Source: Bdellovibrio sp. GT3 | GTDB taxonomy: Bacteria; Bdellovibrionota; Bdellovibrionia; Bdellovibrionales; Bdellovibrionaceae | Reading direction: 5' to 3' | NCBI RefSeq assembly: GCF_037996765.1 | Contig: NZ_JBBNAD010000005.1 | Location: forward strand, 1,086,001 to 1,150,000 | Length of the DNA stretch: 64,000 nucleotides | In this document: piece after piece, positions 16,775 to 25,860 of the stretch | Position numbering within the stretch: the first letter of the stretch is position 1 | How the letters are laid out: each line of letters starts with the position of its first letter | Notes under the pieces: model-generated | Databases searched by the model: none | Seen by the model: the letters and a program-made list of their open reading frames with translations, nothing else | What the model was told of the DNA's origin: nothing | Program-made: the position numbers and the translations under genes

Positions 16775-17348
16775 TCCCTGAGTTGTTACCAGAATCCGCC
16801 ACTTTTTCAAGCTTTTCCCCTGTATTAACCACAGGTTGAGCAAGGGCCTTTTCTGGTGCTGGAGGAGCAGTCGGAGCCTGTAAAATAGCCACAGTGACCC
16901 CCGGAGTTGCCGGAGCGACTTCAGCCACTTTCTTCTTTTTAGGCTTTGAATTATCAATAAATGATCCGCGGGTTTCAATGCGATCCCCGGTCATAATGCC
17001 GATTTGTTCAAGCATTGGCAGGTCGTCACGGGAAAGCAGGGTGAATTCACGGGCTACAGCGACTTTGTCATAGATTGCAATGATCTTAAGCTGACCAACG
17101 GGAACCAGAATTTCACCAACAGCATTGGCGCCTGAAGCGTCGCGAACATTGAGTTTGCGAACTGCGGTAACCACCAGGTTCTTTTTAAGTCCGGAGCTGC
17201 CATCAGCGGCGATATAAAAATCTTTGTAAGGCTCTTCATCGTTGGCCAAGGTGATATTGCGACGGACATCCACGATCGTCATTGATGCGGGACCCGCGTG
17301 TGCCGGTGAAGATTGCAGCAGGCTTGCGAATAGTAAAGCTAGCAACAT
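16767..17348 (-). CDS. Exported protein of unknown function with Pro/Ala tail
   Basis: 193 residues. The signal peptide (MLLALLFASLLQSSPAHAG) is followed by a compact domain of about 110 residues rich in beta strands, containing KLNVRDASGANAVGEILVPVGQL. A basic KKKK patch and a disordered Ala/Pro/Val tail follow. The tail may span peptidoglycan. No family is recognised. It is the first gene of the prmA-rsmE-RDD-rfaE2 operon and is translationally coupled to prmA. Confidence 0.72.
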   Translation of the reverse strand: MLLALLFASLLQSSPAHAGPASMTIVDVRRNITLANDEEPYKDFYIAADGSSGLKKNLVVTAVRKLNVRDASGANAVGEILVPVGQLKIIAIYDKVAVAREFTLLSRDDLPMLEQIGIMTGDRIETRGSFIDNSKPKKKKVAEVAPATPGVTVAILQAPTAPPAPEKALAQPVVNTGEKLEKVADSGNNSGNE

Positions 17349-17440
17349 AAATAAACCCTTCCATGGTTTTCTTAATGGGCTTATCGGGTGTCTTATTTTG
17401 AAACTTAAATTTGGTCTAAGAAGCTGGACCTATATCCGGC

Positions 17441-17728
17441 CTATTGAGAAACAATGGCGCCCTGAATGGACGAATAGACTTTGTATTTACCGTTATCAGT
17501 GGTCTGCTCAATCTCTGACAGGTAGTTACCCACAGAGCTTTGCACACGATAAGTTGTGACGTTACCGGAGTCTTTGGCAACACCGTCCTGAGTGGATCCT
17601 GAAACCAGGCCCGTCGCTTTGGATGGCGCCTTCATGGAGATGACAGCCGAAAGATCTTCAAGGGAAGCTTCCAATGAACAACCCGAAGCAAGCATCGTAA
17701 ATGCAGCCAGCAACATGAGCTTTTTCAT
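17441..17728 (-). CDS. Small lipoprotein
   Basis: 95 residues with a textbook lipoprotein signal: MKKLMLLAAFTMLASGC, lipidated Cys17. The mature part is about 78 residues, rich in Ser, Thr and Val, with no recognised family. AAGGAGG precedes the ATG at a good distance. A perfect GTCTCA-N3-TGAGAC palindrome lies 70 bases upstream. Between them, TAATCATT and ACCGATAA, 11 bases apart, resemble a flagellar sigma-28 promoter, but only weakly at the -35. Confidence 0.8.
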   Translation of the reverse strand: MKKLMLLAAFTMLASGCSLEASLEDLSAVISMKAPSKATGLVSGSTQDGVAKDSGNVTTYRVQSSVGNYLSEIEQTTDNGKYKVYSSIQGAIVSQ

Positions 17729-17798
17729 AATGGCCTCCTTGGAAATAAACGAGCCAATCTGACTAACTTATCGGTTGAAAACAAGAAATGATTAAGTG

Positions 17799-17813
17799 GT
17801 CTCACTTTGAGAC
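17799..17813. promoter_or_regulatory. TCTCA-N3-TGAGA palindrome, site 2 (perfect GTCTCA arms)
   Basis: GTCTCACTTTGAGAC, perfect six-base arms with a three-base spacer, 70 bases before the lipoprotein ATG at 17728. It overlaps the last codons of the S74 gene, which read V-S-K-stop through it. Part of the set at 11879, 47984 and 53873. Confidence 0.65.
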
Positions 17814-20800
17814 GTTCCCTAATGCATCCAAACGTTGTTCAAGACGCTGAAGACGCTCTTCGCGCTTTTGATCGTTTTGTTTAAGGCGTGCATTTTCTTC
17901 TTTCAAAGAAGCGATTTCACGCTGCTGTTGTGTGATCTTCTGATGAATGTCTTGCGAGTCATTGAACCAATTGTGATAGAGGTCCTTGATGGCGTTTACG
18001 ACGGCCCAATGAATTGGATCGACATTCAATTCCAAGTAGCCATCCTTGCGTTTGGAAACGGCATCAGGAATTACCTTTTGAACTTCTTGTGCGATAAATC
18101 CAGTTTTTTGGAAATCAGAAGGAAGTTGCAATGGGTTGTCTTTTTTGTAGGAATAACGAACGGTGTGAAGTTTTAAAATTTCTTTCAGACCATATTCGTA
18201 ATCACCATGAATGTCCTTAAGCCTTGAATCGGAGGCATTTGTCCAGGCAGTTCCTGTTGAAAGACCGGCTGTTCCGACGACATGAAGTCGATAGGAAGGT
18301 GATATTGTACCGATTCCGACGTCACCATTATTGTTAATGGTCATTTTGGTTGAGGTCGGTGATCCGACTGAAAAATAAAGAAACCCTGTGGCTCCCGTGC
18401 CGGCATTGATACGGGATTTTTCGGTGCCATCAGAGTTGTACCAAACGAGGTCCCCTGAGTCATAGGTGGAGGTGGTGGGGGCTCTCATATTAATATTGCC
18501 TCCACCATTTGCGGTGATGGCACCATCCACATCCAATGTTGAGATCGGAGATGTGGTTCCGATGCCGACATTTCCAGAGGGCATTATGCGCATACCTTCA
18601 ATGGTGGTTGTTCCGCTATTCACTATAAATCTTAAACTTGCCGGAGTCGAAGTGGATGTCCAATTGGCTTCAGCAGCAGCTTGAACGGAGGCCGCAGAGC
18701 CAATCGTCGTTGCGCTGGACCAGCCGCGGAAATGAATACCACCAATCAAGTCAGCGCTGAGGAGTGGAGATGGAGTGTCAGCGGTGCCTCGTCCTCGGGT
18801 CATCAGAAATCCGGGAGTCGTTGTGGCACTGTAAGTGTGTATATTGATATCATCGTAGGTGTCTGTTTTGTTATCAGCAACCACGTTGAGGCCCGAAACG
18901 GGAGAAATAGTCCCAATACCTACAAATCCTGTCCCCTTTACGGTCAGAATCGGATTTGCCCGACGTGCTGTTCCGACATTGTAGGCCCCTGAAGACGCTT
19001 GGAAAACAGTTCCTGTCGTGGTGTCAGTGGCAACAACGAGCCCTTGTTCTCCTGCAGATGCAAATGATCCCGCCCAACCGATGGCGTCCTGTTGATACCA
19101 GTTAAAGGAATTGAATGTCATGCCCACAGCCAGATCACCGTAGTTTGTTGGTGTGTTGCTTAGGCGTCCAGTGACTGAAGTTGTACCAAGTGCCACCTGA
19201 TTTGTGGAAGTCACCCTAAGCGCAGGGTTTGTGGCACCGTTCGCGATCAGATCAATAGGGGCTGTGGTATTGGTGGTCAGTAGTAAACCATTCGAAGCTG
19301 TGGAATTGGCTGCCAGGATGAAACGATCCTGATACGCAGTCACCGAGTAGTCAGCCGGATAAGCAGCCAGCTGCCCACTGGAATCATTGGCGACGATCTG
19401 AAAACGTGCCCCAGCACTGGTGTTGCCGGTGGCAATCAGATTTTCAATTCGGCCCTCGGTGACAGAGTTTTGATTTTGATAAACGTGAAATTTGAAAAGA
19501 GGACTGATACCAATACCAACCAAACCAGCCGGAGTAACGGTGAGTGCAGAACTGCCACCGGCTTTCAGAGAAAAATTATTGGCGTCATTCGTGCCCACGG
19601 TTGCATTGGTTCCAAAGCTATTTCCACCGTTTACATAAACACCCGTGGCGCCCGTCAGTGGTAAATCAGTCGAAGCCAATGCGCGGAATGTTGGGGCAGC
19701 AGACCCTGTGGTCGGGCCCGCAAATACTGTACTCGCTGACTGTGAAGCAAAGTTCGAACCAGTTATCGTAATTGTAGAACACAAGAAAGAATCAGAAGCA
19801 GAGCTCCAGATGACGGCCTGACCTGCAGTACACGTGACCGATGGCCAAGGACTTGCAGAAGTGGAGTTAATCAAGTCCGTGTAAGTATGTTTGGTCGCAT
19901 TCCATGCGGAGCCACTCCAGCGCAATATTTGACCGGTGGCTGAACCATTTGAGATTGAAATAGCCGGTGTTGTGGTGCCCGTTGCAACACTTAATGGCGC
20001 AGTTGCTGAAACGCTTGTTACTGTTCCAGTTGTAGGAGTCGCCCATTTTAAACCACTGGATTGTGCACTGTCGGCAGTAAGGACTTGGCCATCAGCACCC
20101 ACTGATAAACGAATATTATTTGTGCCATCTCGGGAGATTAAATCACCTTTGGTTGTTAAAGGGCTTAAAGCATTGAACCCCAAAGTGGCAGTCGCTTGAC
20201 CGGTACCCCCTTTGGATACGGGGACAACCGTAGAAAGTGCAGAAGGATTTAAGTTGGTAAGGGCAGAACCATCAACGGCCGGTAGTTTTGATGAGGCATC
20301 AAGTTGGACTATTTGATTCGCACCCGTGCCGACATTGACAGCCAAGCTGACAGAACCGGAAGTGCCTCCACCAGTCAGGCCGGTACTTGCTGTAACGCCA
20401 GTGATAGTTCCACCAGTGCCAGAAGCAGAACCCACCAGATCCCAAGTCGTACCATTGTCGCGGTAGATTTCTTTGGTGTCGGTAGAGATGTGGATATTGC
20501 CAGCAGTTCCGGCTGCTCCTTTGGTAGCATTCGTTCCGGATTTAAACCCTGGTGTGCCTCCAAGGTTTCTGATGGCGTCTGTGATACCATAGCCAGTTAA
20601 CGTATTTGGTAAGCCTGAAGTAATTTTTGAAAAATCCAATGCAGGAATATCAGTCGCTGCTAAGGCACTTCCGGAAGTCACGCGGCCCTGTGCATCTGTT
20701 GTAACTTTAGAATATGTGCCAGCGGTCCCCACATTCGATAGTGAAATGACCGGCGTTGTTGTGCCCGTTGCAACCGAGATCTGCCCGGCAGTTCCACTGA

Positions 20801-21677
20801 CAGAGGTGACAGTTCCAGAGTTCGTAGAATCCGCTGCAGGAGCCCACTTGGAGCCGTCATATTTAAGGACCTGGCCCGTCGTTGGTGCTGTCGCATCGAC
20901 GCTGACGGATTGAATGGTTAGGGCGTTGCCAAAGCGCGAGTCATTACCTGCAGCGACGGTATTTGCTCCAGTTCCCACATTTAAGGTCAGAGCTGGTGCT
21001 GTCGTGCCATTGATTATCGTCAGATAGGAGTTGCCGGAAGTGACATTGGTCACGGTTCCACCTGCAGCACCTGTGACTCCGGCGCAGCTAAATGCTCCAC
21101 TTTGAAATGTTAAAAATGTATCAGCAGGACAAGTGGGGATCGTGATTTTCTCAATAAACTCAGTGGCAGTTTTACCGTTCAGAGTCTGTGCCGTGCTTGC
21201 AGACTTTGCATAAGCGGCATAAGGAACCGCACGAATTTCAGTTTCTGGTGTAATGGAATTCCAACCCACTCCGTCGTGGAATTTTACGAACAATAAACGG
21301 CCATGCAAAGCCGAAGGAGTATAAGAGCCTGAAACATTGTTTGATCCGTCTCCGCAATCCAGTGCTGAAGCGTTTGAGAAAACATCCAACAAGCCCACCG
21401 TAGGTGACGTTGGGAATAGCTTAATACCCGAGCCAATCGGCACATCGAATACACCGCCAGTACCGGTAAGATTAACACCATTTTTCTGTTCACGATAAAT
21501 AACGCAATTTCCATTTGGATTGGTTATTTCGAAAATGAAACTGACACTATTGTGTTCCAAGGGACTGCCGTCGGTCTTTAAGATGCGACCTTGATACGAC
21601 AGATGGTCCAGGCCTCCCAAAGCGGGAAGAGCCAGCATGGCTGTTAGAATGAGAATAAGGGACGTACGGGTTCTCAT
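17802..21677 (-). CDS. Giant secreted fibre-like protein with S74 self-cleaving chaperone domain
   Basis: 1291 residues from the ATG at 21677, which begins a clean signal peptide (MRTRTSLILILTAMLALPALG). The N-terminal domain (YQGRILKTDGSPL) is followed by about 1000 residues of Gly/Ser/Thr/Ala-rich repeats with phrases such as GTVTSVS and SVATGTTTP, typical of trimeric phage-type fibres and adhesins. At about residue 1149, SDSRLKDI starts a Peptidase_S74 intramolecular chaperone. In known members this Ser-Lys pair cuts the chaperone off after trimer folding. The last 50 residues are coiled coil. A degenerate TCTCG-N3-TGAGG site lies 91 bases upstream. Confidence 0.88.
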   Translation of the reverse strand: MRTRTSLILILTAMLALPALGGLDHLSYQGRILKTDGSPLEHNSVSFIFEITNPNGNCVIYREQKNGVNLTGTGGVFDVPIGSGIKLFPTSPTVGLLDVFSNASALDCGDGSNNVSGSYTPSALHGRLLFVKFHDGVGWNSITPETEIRAVPYAAYAKSASTAQTLNGKTATEFIEKITIPTCPADTFLTFQSGAFSCAGVTGAAGGTVTNVTSGNSYLTIINGTTAPALTLNVGTGANTVAAGNDSRFGNALTIQSVSVDATAPTTGQVLKYDGSKWAPAADSTNSGTVTSVSGTAGQISVATGTTTPVISLSNVGTAGTYSKVTTDAQGRVTSGSALAATDIPALDFSKITSGLPNTLTGYGITDAIRNLGGTPGFKSGTNATKGAAGTAGNIHISTDTKEIYRDNGTTWDLVGSASGTGGTITGVTASTGLTGGGTSGSVSLAVNVGTGANQIVQLDASSKLPAVDGSALTNLNPSALSTVVPVSKGGTGQATATLGFNALSPLTTKGDLISRDGTNNIRLSVGADGQVLTADSAQSSGLKWATPTTGTVTSVSATAPLSVATGTTTPAISISNGSATGQILRWSGSAWNATKHTYTDLINSTSASPWPSVTCTAGQAVIWSSASDSFLCSTITITGSNFASQSASTVFAGPTTGSAAPTFRALASTDLPLTGATGVYVNGGNSFGTNATVGTNDANNFSLKAGGSSALTVTPAGLVGIGISPLFKFHVYQNQNSVTEGRIENLIATGNTSAGARFQIVANDSSGQLAAYPADYSVTAYQDRFILAANSTASNGLLLTTNTTAPIDLIANGATNPALRVTSTNQVALGTTSVTGRLSNTPTNYGDLAVGMTFNSFNWYQQDAIGWAGSFASAGEQGLVVATDTTTGTVFQASSGAYNVGTARRANPILTVKGTGFVGIGTISPVSGLNVVADNKTDTYDDINIHTYSATTTPGFLMTRGRGTADTPSPLLSADLIGGIHFRGWSSATTIGSAASVQAAAEANWTSTSTPASLRFIVNSGTTTIEGMRIMPSGNVGIGTTSPISTLDVDGAITANGGGNINMRAPTTSTYDSGDLVWYNSDGTEKSRINAGTGATGFLYFSVGSPTSTKMTINNNGDVGIGTISPSYRLHVVGTAGLSTGTAWTNASDSRLKDIHGDYEYGLKEILKLHTVRYSYKKDNPLQLPSDFQKTGFIAQEVQKVIPDAVSKRKDGYLELNVDPIHWAVVNAIKDLYHNWFNDSQDIHQKITQQQREIASLKEENARLKQNDQKREERLQRLEQRLDALGNVSK

Positions 21678-21763
21678 ATAGCACTTATCGGAGTGCTCAG
21701 GGAACCGCAGTAGTTTCAAACCCCGAATGCGAGTGGAAATATCATAGGCTTAATGAAACAGAA

Positions 21764-22648
21764 TCAAGGTCTCGCTTTGAGGCGGGTATTTATGACTAGC
21801 ATCATGGAAATAATCAGCGCTCCGGTCATCTGCAACCAAGTGAGGGACTCTTTGAAAATGAACATTCCAAGGATGGCTGCGGTGATCGGTTCAATCATCA
21901 TCAGTAATGCGACTTCAGAGCTCTTCAACTTTTGCAAAGCGGCCAGTTCCAGAGTCAGAGGAATGATTGTTGAGATGATGGCAATTCCAAAAATAGCTGA
22001 GGCTTGAGTTGAAGTCAGATGCGGGATGTTTTCAAAGTGCGGATGATGGAACAGGGCCAGTGCAATCGCGCCAAAAGTGATGACGTACAGGCTGGAAGTA
22101 ACAGGTCGAACGTTTTTCTGAACTCTGCCTGAAACCAAAACATAAATAGCATAGCTGATTCCAGAAAGCAGACCGGCAAGCACAGCCCAGGCATTGCGAA
22201 CCTCGATGTGCCCCCATAATAACATGATCAATCCTGCAGAGGCCCCAGCCAGGCACAAAGCTTCGTTGCGGGAAATTTTATCATGAGTGAAAATATGCGA
22301 GAACACGTTTACCCAGAACGGATAGGTGTAAAGCAGCAGGGCTGCCAAAGTGATACTCAGTCCATCCACAGCTGTGAAATACAGAGTGGAAAACAAGCCG
22401 TAGCCGAAAATTCCCAATAAAGCCGCAATTAAAATCTGTTTTAAGGAAAGTCGAATCCATTGAGGTCGGAACAGGAGCATGAAGATCCACATCAACATCG
22501 CGGCCAGTGTGAATCGGTAGGTCAGGAATTCTCCGACATTCAATCCGGAGTTAAAGGCGGTTTTACCAAAGACGCCTAAAAAACCAAAACCCACGCTGCC
22601 AATGGAAATCTCTATAATTCCGCGGAGACGTGGGTTTAAGTTGTTCAT
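21764..22648 (-). CDS. EamA/DMT-family transporter
   Basis: 294 residues with ten membrane segments in two five-segment halves, the usual EamA layout (RhaT/YdcZ/RarD superfamily). The halves start near GFLGVFGKTAF and AWAVLAGLLSGISYAIYV. The end of the second half, LLMMIEPITAAILGMFIFKESLT, is the family signature. These proteins export metabolites or amino acids; the substrate is unknown. The start is two bases after the rluB stop, so it shares that transcript. Confidence 0.9.
   Translation of the reverse strand: MNNLNPRLRGIIEISIGSVGFGFLGVFGKTAFNSGLNVGEFLTYRFTLAAMLMWIFMLLFRPQWIRLSLKQILIAALLGIFGYGLFSTLYFTAVDGLSITLAALLLYTYPFWVNVFSHIFTHDKISRNEALCLAGASAGLIMLLWGHIEVRNAWAVLAGLLSGISYAIYVLVSGRVQKNVRPVTSSLYVITFGAIALALFHHPHFENIPHLTSTQASAIFGIAIISTIIPLTLELAALQKLKSSEVALLMMIEPITAAILGMFIFKESLTWLQMTGALIISMMLVINTRLKARP
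21769..21783. promoter_or_regulatory. Degenerate TCTCA-N3-TGAGA site, site 5
   Basis: GTCTCGCTTTGAGGC differs from the consensus at one position in each arm. It lies 91 bases before the S74 ATG at 21677, inside the 3' end of the transporter gene. On the minus strand it is followed at once by TTGATT and, 17 bases on, TGATAT, a fair promoter. Confidence 0.4.
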
Positions 22649-22650
22649 AA

Positions 22651-23589
22651 TTATTTTCTTTTCGGACCTTTAGGAGCGATCAATTTACCACCAGCATATT
22701 TCTTTTTGCCGGCGCTCATTTTCTTCTCGCGAGCTTTTTCTTTTTCAGCAGCTGTTTTCTTGGCATCTGCTGCCGCTCTTTGAGCCGGAGCTCTGCCTTT
22801 ATAAGAATTCTTTTTAACTTTTAAGTCTTCTGGATCATCCGCCAAGAACACACGGTTTGCAGCTACGTCATTGATGAACATCAACTCGCCAACTTTCATC
22901 GCACCCATGCGCAAGCGACCAATGGATACACGTTGAAGTCTCATCACGTCGAAACCGATTTTTGCGAACATCTGACGGATCTGACGGTTCTTACCCTCAG
23001 TGATCACGATTTTGTACCATTCGTACTTTTCAGATTTGTTGTCGCCGGATTTTTTAATTTTTTCGATGTGACGGGCAGAAACTTTACCGCCAACGATGGA
23101 CACGCCATCTTTCAGTTTTTGCAAGTGGCGAGGCTCTGGTTTGCCATCCAATTTAACCAGGTAAGTTTTCGTTACTTCCTCTTTTGGATGCGCCACTTTG
23201 TTGGCGTAATCACCATCGTTGGTCAAAAGAATCATACCTTCAGAATCCCAGTCCAGACGACCCACAGGGAATACGCGTGACGGAACATCACCAAGGTACT
23301 CAGCGATTGTTGGGCGGCCCTCAGGGTCGTCCATTGTCGTCAAAACACCAGCTGGCTTATTGAAGATAAGATAAAGTTTTTGAGTAAGTGGTTTGCGAAG
23401 AGGCTTGCCTTCAACCAGGATTTTGTCGTGCTGAGGGTCTACTTTCACGCCAAGCTCGTACACGCGCTTGCCGTTCACTGTGACCATGCCTTCTTCGATC
23501 ATTTTGTCGGCGTGGCGGCGGGAAGCCAAGCCACTGTCGGCAATTAGTTTATTAAGTCTAACTCTTTGAGAGGTGTTATCTTCAGACAT
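22651..23589 (-). CDS. rluB: Pseudouridine synthase of the RsuA/RluB group
   Basis: 312 residues. An S4 RNA-binding domain (RLNKLIADSGLASRRHADKM) precedes the synthase domain with catalytic Asp in GRLDWDSEGMILLTNDG. NRQIRQMFAKIGFDVMRLQRVSIG is the family's second signature. A Lys/Ala-rich basic tail of about 60 residues follows, as often in RluB. It converts a specific uridine of 23S rRNA (or 16S if RsuA-like) to pseudouridine. The ATG at 23589 is the only plausible start, so the gene overlaps its upstream neighbour by 46 bases. Confidence 0.88.
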   Translation of the reverse strand: MSEDNTSQRVRLNKLIADSGLASRRHADKMIEEGMVTVNGKRVYELGVKVDPQHDKILVEGKPLRKPLTQKLYLIFNKPAGVLTTMDDPEGRPTIAEYLGDVPSRVFPVGRLDWDSEGMILLTNDGDYANKVAHPKEEVTKTYLVKLDGKPEPRHLQKLKDGVSIVGGKVSARHIEKIKKSGDNKSEKYEWYKIVITEGKNRQIRQMFAKIGFDVMRLQRVSIGRLRMGAMKVGELMFINDVAANRVFLADDPEDLKVKKNSYKGRAPAQRAAADAKKTAAEKEKAREKKMSAGKKKYAGGKLIAPKGPKRK

Positions 23590-24593
23590 TCTTCATCAGC
23601 CTCAGGTAATTGTTGAGTGATCAATATATCACTGCTGAGGGCAGATGAGGAGTTATTCTTGCGATTGGCCTCAATCAGGGCGTGACGGAGGTCACGGGCC
23701 AATAAAGTGAGTAATTTATCCCCTAAAAACACGTTTTCAAGGGCTGTATCGGCCTTGCCCAAGACGATGGAAGACCATTTTGCGGCCTCGACATCACCCT
23801 GTTGAACCAGATTGCAGGTTCTCTCCAGCTGGCTGATCAGATCCTGATAGTAAGGATCTGTACGGCGGTCGATGAAGAATTGCTCCAAGCGTTTGATAGG
23901 GAACAAAATGCGAGTCTGATCTTGCAGAGGCTCGTTTTTGATTTCCATCAGTTTTTGGAAAACGTAACCGCGCAAAAGCACGCCGGAAACTTTGTCTTTA
24001 CTTACGCGGAATTGAGCCGTGATGTAAGGAGCCACTTCGATTTTATGATCGTGATGAGAGCTCAGCTCCAATTCAGGGTTGTAGTAAAGAACCAGATCCT
24101 TGCGAAGAGGTTCTAAAGTTCCGCCGCGAATCGTGAATTTACGATCAAAAGTACGAACTTCCAAAGATTTGTCGGCTCTCAAGACGATTGCGACGACTCT
24201 TTTGTTTTGATCCGGAAGGATGCGGAACTTGTCGCCTTCCTCGCATTGGGATTTAACGTGTGAACTCACCGCGTCAATTAGGTCGGCGAAGTGTTCAATC
24301 TCAATGATTTGCATGTTTTGCGGGAAACGGATCGGGGAAAGGTCGAATTTTTGTTGGTAAAGTCGGTTGAAGTTTTCCAACAGGAACTGAACTTCGTGAC
24401 CCAATTGCTGCTTGTTGGAAGCCCAATGCGGGTAATCCATGCAGTAATTGAAGAACATTTCGATCAATTCCGGCGTTAACGAATCGTCGGCGTGCGGAAA
24501 CCCCTTTAAAAAGTTATAAAATGACAAACGCGTGGGCGTATTTTGGGGATTTAGATCTGAAACGAACTTCAGCAGCTGGCCGACTTTTAACAT
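23544..24593 (-). CDS. Conserved-type cytoplasmic protein of unknown function
   Basis: 349 residues, no signal peptide or membrane segment. It reads as a folded, mixed alpha/beta protein, helical at the start (MLKVGQLLKFVSDLNPQ) and end, with a strand-rich middle (about 125-215). I do not recognise the family. It is the first gene of a reverse operon with rluB (46-base overlap) and the EamA transporter, so a link to RNA modification or translation is possible but unproven. Confidence 0.7.
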   Translation of the reverse strand: MLKVGQLLKFVSDLNPQNTPTRLSFYNFLKGFPHADDSLTPELIEMFFNYCMDYPHWASNKQQLGHEVQFLLENFNRLYQQKFDLSPIRFPQNMQIIEIEHFADLIDAVSSHVKSQCEEGDKFRILPDQNKRVVAIVLRADKSLEVRTFDRKFTIRGGTLEPLRKDLVLYYNPELELSSHHDHKIEVAPYITAQFRVSKDKVSGVLLRGYVFQKLMEIKNEPLQDQTRILFPIKRLEQFFIDRRTDPYYQDLISQLERTCNLVQQGDVEAAKWSSIVLGKADTALENVFLGDKLLTLLARDLRHALIEANRKNNSSSALSSDILITQQLPEADEECLKITPLKELDLIN

Positions 24594-24683
24594 GGGCCTA
24601 ACGTATGAACATTTGAATTTTCTGTCCAGAAAAAATATGATGTTTCTAAGAGCGTCACATCAGTACCCAAGGAGGGTCGGCTT

Positions 24684-25187
24684 ATGCATAAAGAATTAAA
24701 TCCCGAATTATTTGGTGAAAAGAAGATCAGCAAGAGCTCCGGCCTGGAAACAGCCTCCTCCATGGGTTCTACGGGTACTAACTATTTGAACACAGACCGT
24801 CAGATTTTCGAGTTGAAAGCTCAAAATCAGGCTTTGGCCGACCAAATGAACAAGATCGTTTCAACGGTCAACGAGCTGATCAAAAGCTCAAATATCAAGT
24901 TTGATCGCAGCCAGCAGCAACTGACTCGTCTGGAGCAAAGCCACAATGGCCTGGCGACAGAAGCTGGTCAAAAAATCACACAGCTTTCCCAGCGTGTGAA
25001 CGAGCGTAAGAGCCTGGATTTGAAGGTTCAGGAGATGGTGGATCGTCATAATAACATCATCAAAAGCTTCGAGGTTCGTATGAATCACCTGCAAAAGCTT
25101 TTGTCTGAAAAAGAGGCACAAATGATTTCCTGCCAAACGGCCCTTAACGAGGCGAAAATGGAAATCGCCCGCTTAAAACGCCTGTAA
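24684..25187 (+). CDS. Coiled-coil protein
   Basis: 167 residues, no signal peptide. Residues of about 40-165 are one long heptad-type coiled coil rich in Gln, Asn, Glu, Lys and Leu; the first 40 are polar and probably disordered. A strong AAGGAGG ribosome site precedes the ATG. The next gene starts two bases after the stop codon, so the coiled coil and the membrane protein at 25189 are likely made together and may work together. No family recognised. Confidence 0.75.
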   Translation: MHKELNPELFGEKKISKSSGLETASSMGSTGTNYLNTDRQIFELKAQNQALADQMNKIVSTVNELIKSSNIKFDRSQQQLTRLEQSHNGLATEAGQKITQLSQRVNERKSLDLKVQEMVDRHNNIIKSFEVRMNHLQKLLSEKEAQMISCQTALNEAKMEIARLKRL

Positions 25188-25188
25188 T

Positions 25189-25773
25189 ATGGAAAAACAG
25201 GAGCTGACTCGCCAAATTCCTTGGTGGACTTGGGTCGCTCCGATCATCATTCAGACAATGGCTCGGTTTACCGGGCCATTTGTTTTTATACAGCCTGGAT
25301 TTTACCTTATTTATCTTCCTTATCTCGTCGGCTCGGTCTTTGTGTTGTGGTGGGGGCCTCGTGTTGTCTTGGGTGCGGGGCTTGCCAGTTTAATTGGTTC
25401 GATGAGTGGTACTCACTTGGATTCGACTGGAGTCATTCTGTTGGCTTTAGCGGAGATGCTTAAAGTTTATTTGGGTTGGTGGTTCTGGAAGTATCTAAAA
25501 ATATATCAGCGAAATCTTAAGCGCGCAGGAGCCCTTTTTTATTTTTGGTTTATGGCATTTGTGATTCCGAATGTAATTGGCAGTTATATTTTAATGGCGG
25601 TGCTGACATTGGGTGGGGTTTTTACCGAGCAGCAGTTTTTGCAAGACTATTTGCAAATGATCTTGGCGGACACTCTGATGACATTGATCATCAGTCTTCC
25701 AGTTTTTATTTTTATGAGCCATTGGATGACACAGCGGGGATGGGTGCTTTGGCGAAAGTCTCCATTTGGCTAG
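25189..25773 (+). CDS. Multi-spanning membrane protein (MASE1-like?)
   Basis: 194 residues with six or so membrane segments and almost no soluble part. WWGPRVVLGAGLASLIGS and a late LADTLMTLIISLPVFIF recall the MASE1 sensory membrane module, but there is no output domain. A transporter component is an alternative. It starts two bases after the coiled-coil gene, which might supply the missing cytoplasmic part. Confidence 0.65.
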   Translation: MEKQELTRQIPWWTWVAPIIIQTMARFTGPFVFIQPGFYLIYLPYLVGSVFVLWWGPRVVLGAGLASLIGSMSGTHLDSTGVILLALAEMLKVYLGWWFWKYLKIYQRNLKRAGALFYFWFMAFVIPNVIGSYILMAVLTLGGVFTEQQFLQDYLQMILADTLMTLIISLPVFIFMSHWMTQRGWVLWRKSPFG

Positions 25774-25860
25774 AATGGATTCAGTATACGGTGGAACAAT
25801 GCTTGCGTTCTTGCTAAATGGTAAGGTGTTCGATGGGAGTTTTTGTCTTAAGAGTAATGA

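Noticed and set aside
21680-21695. CCGATAAG just before the S74 start, like a sigma-28 -10 box
   Set aside because: Transcription from it would start at or after the ATG, and no matching -35 is seen.
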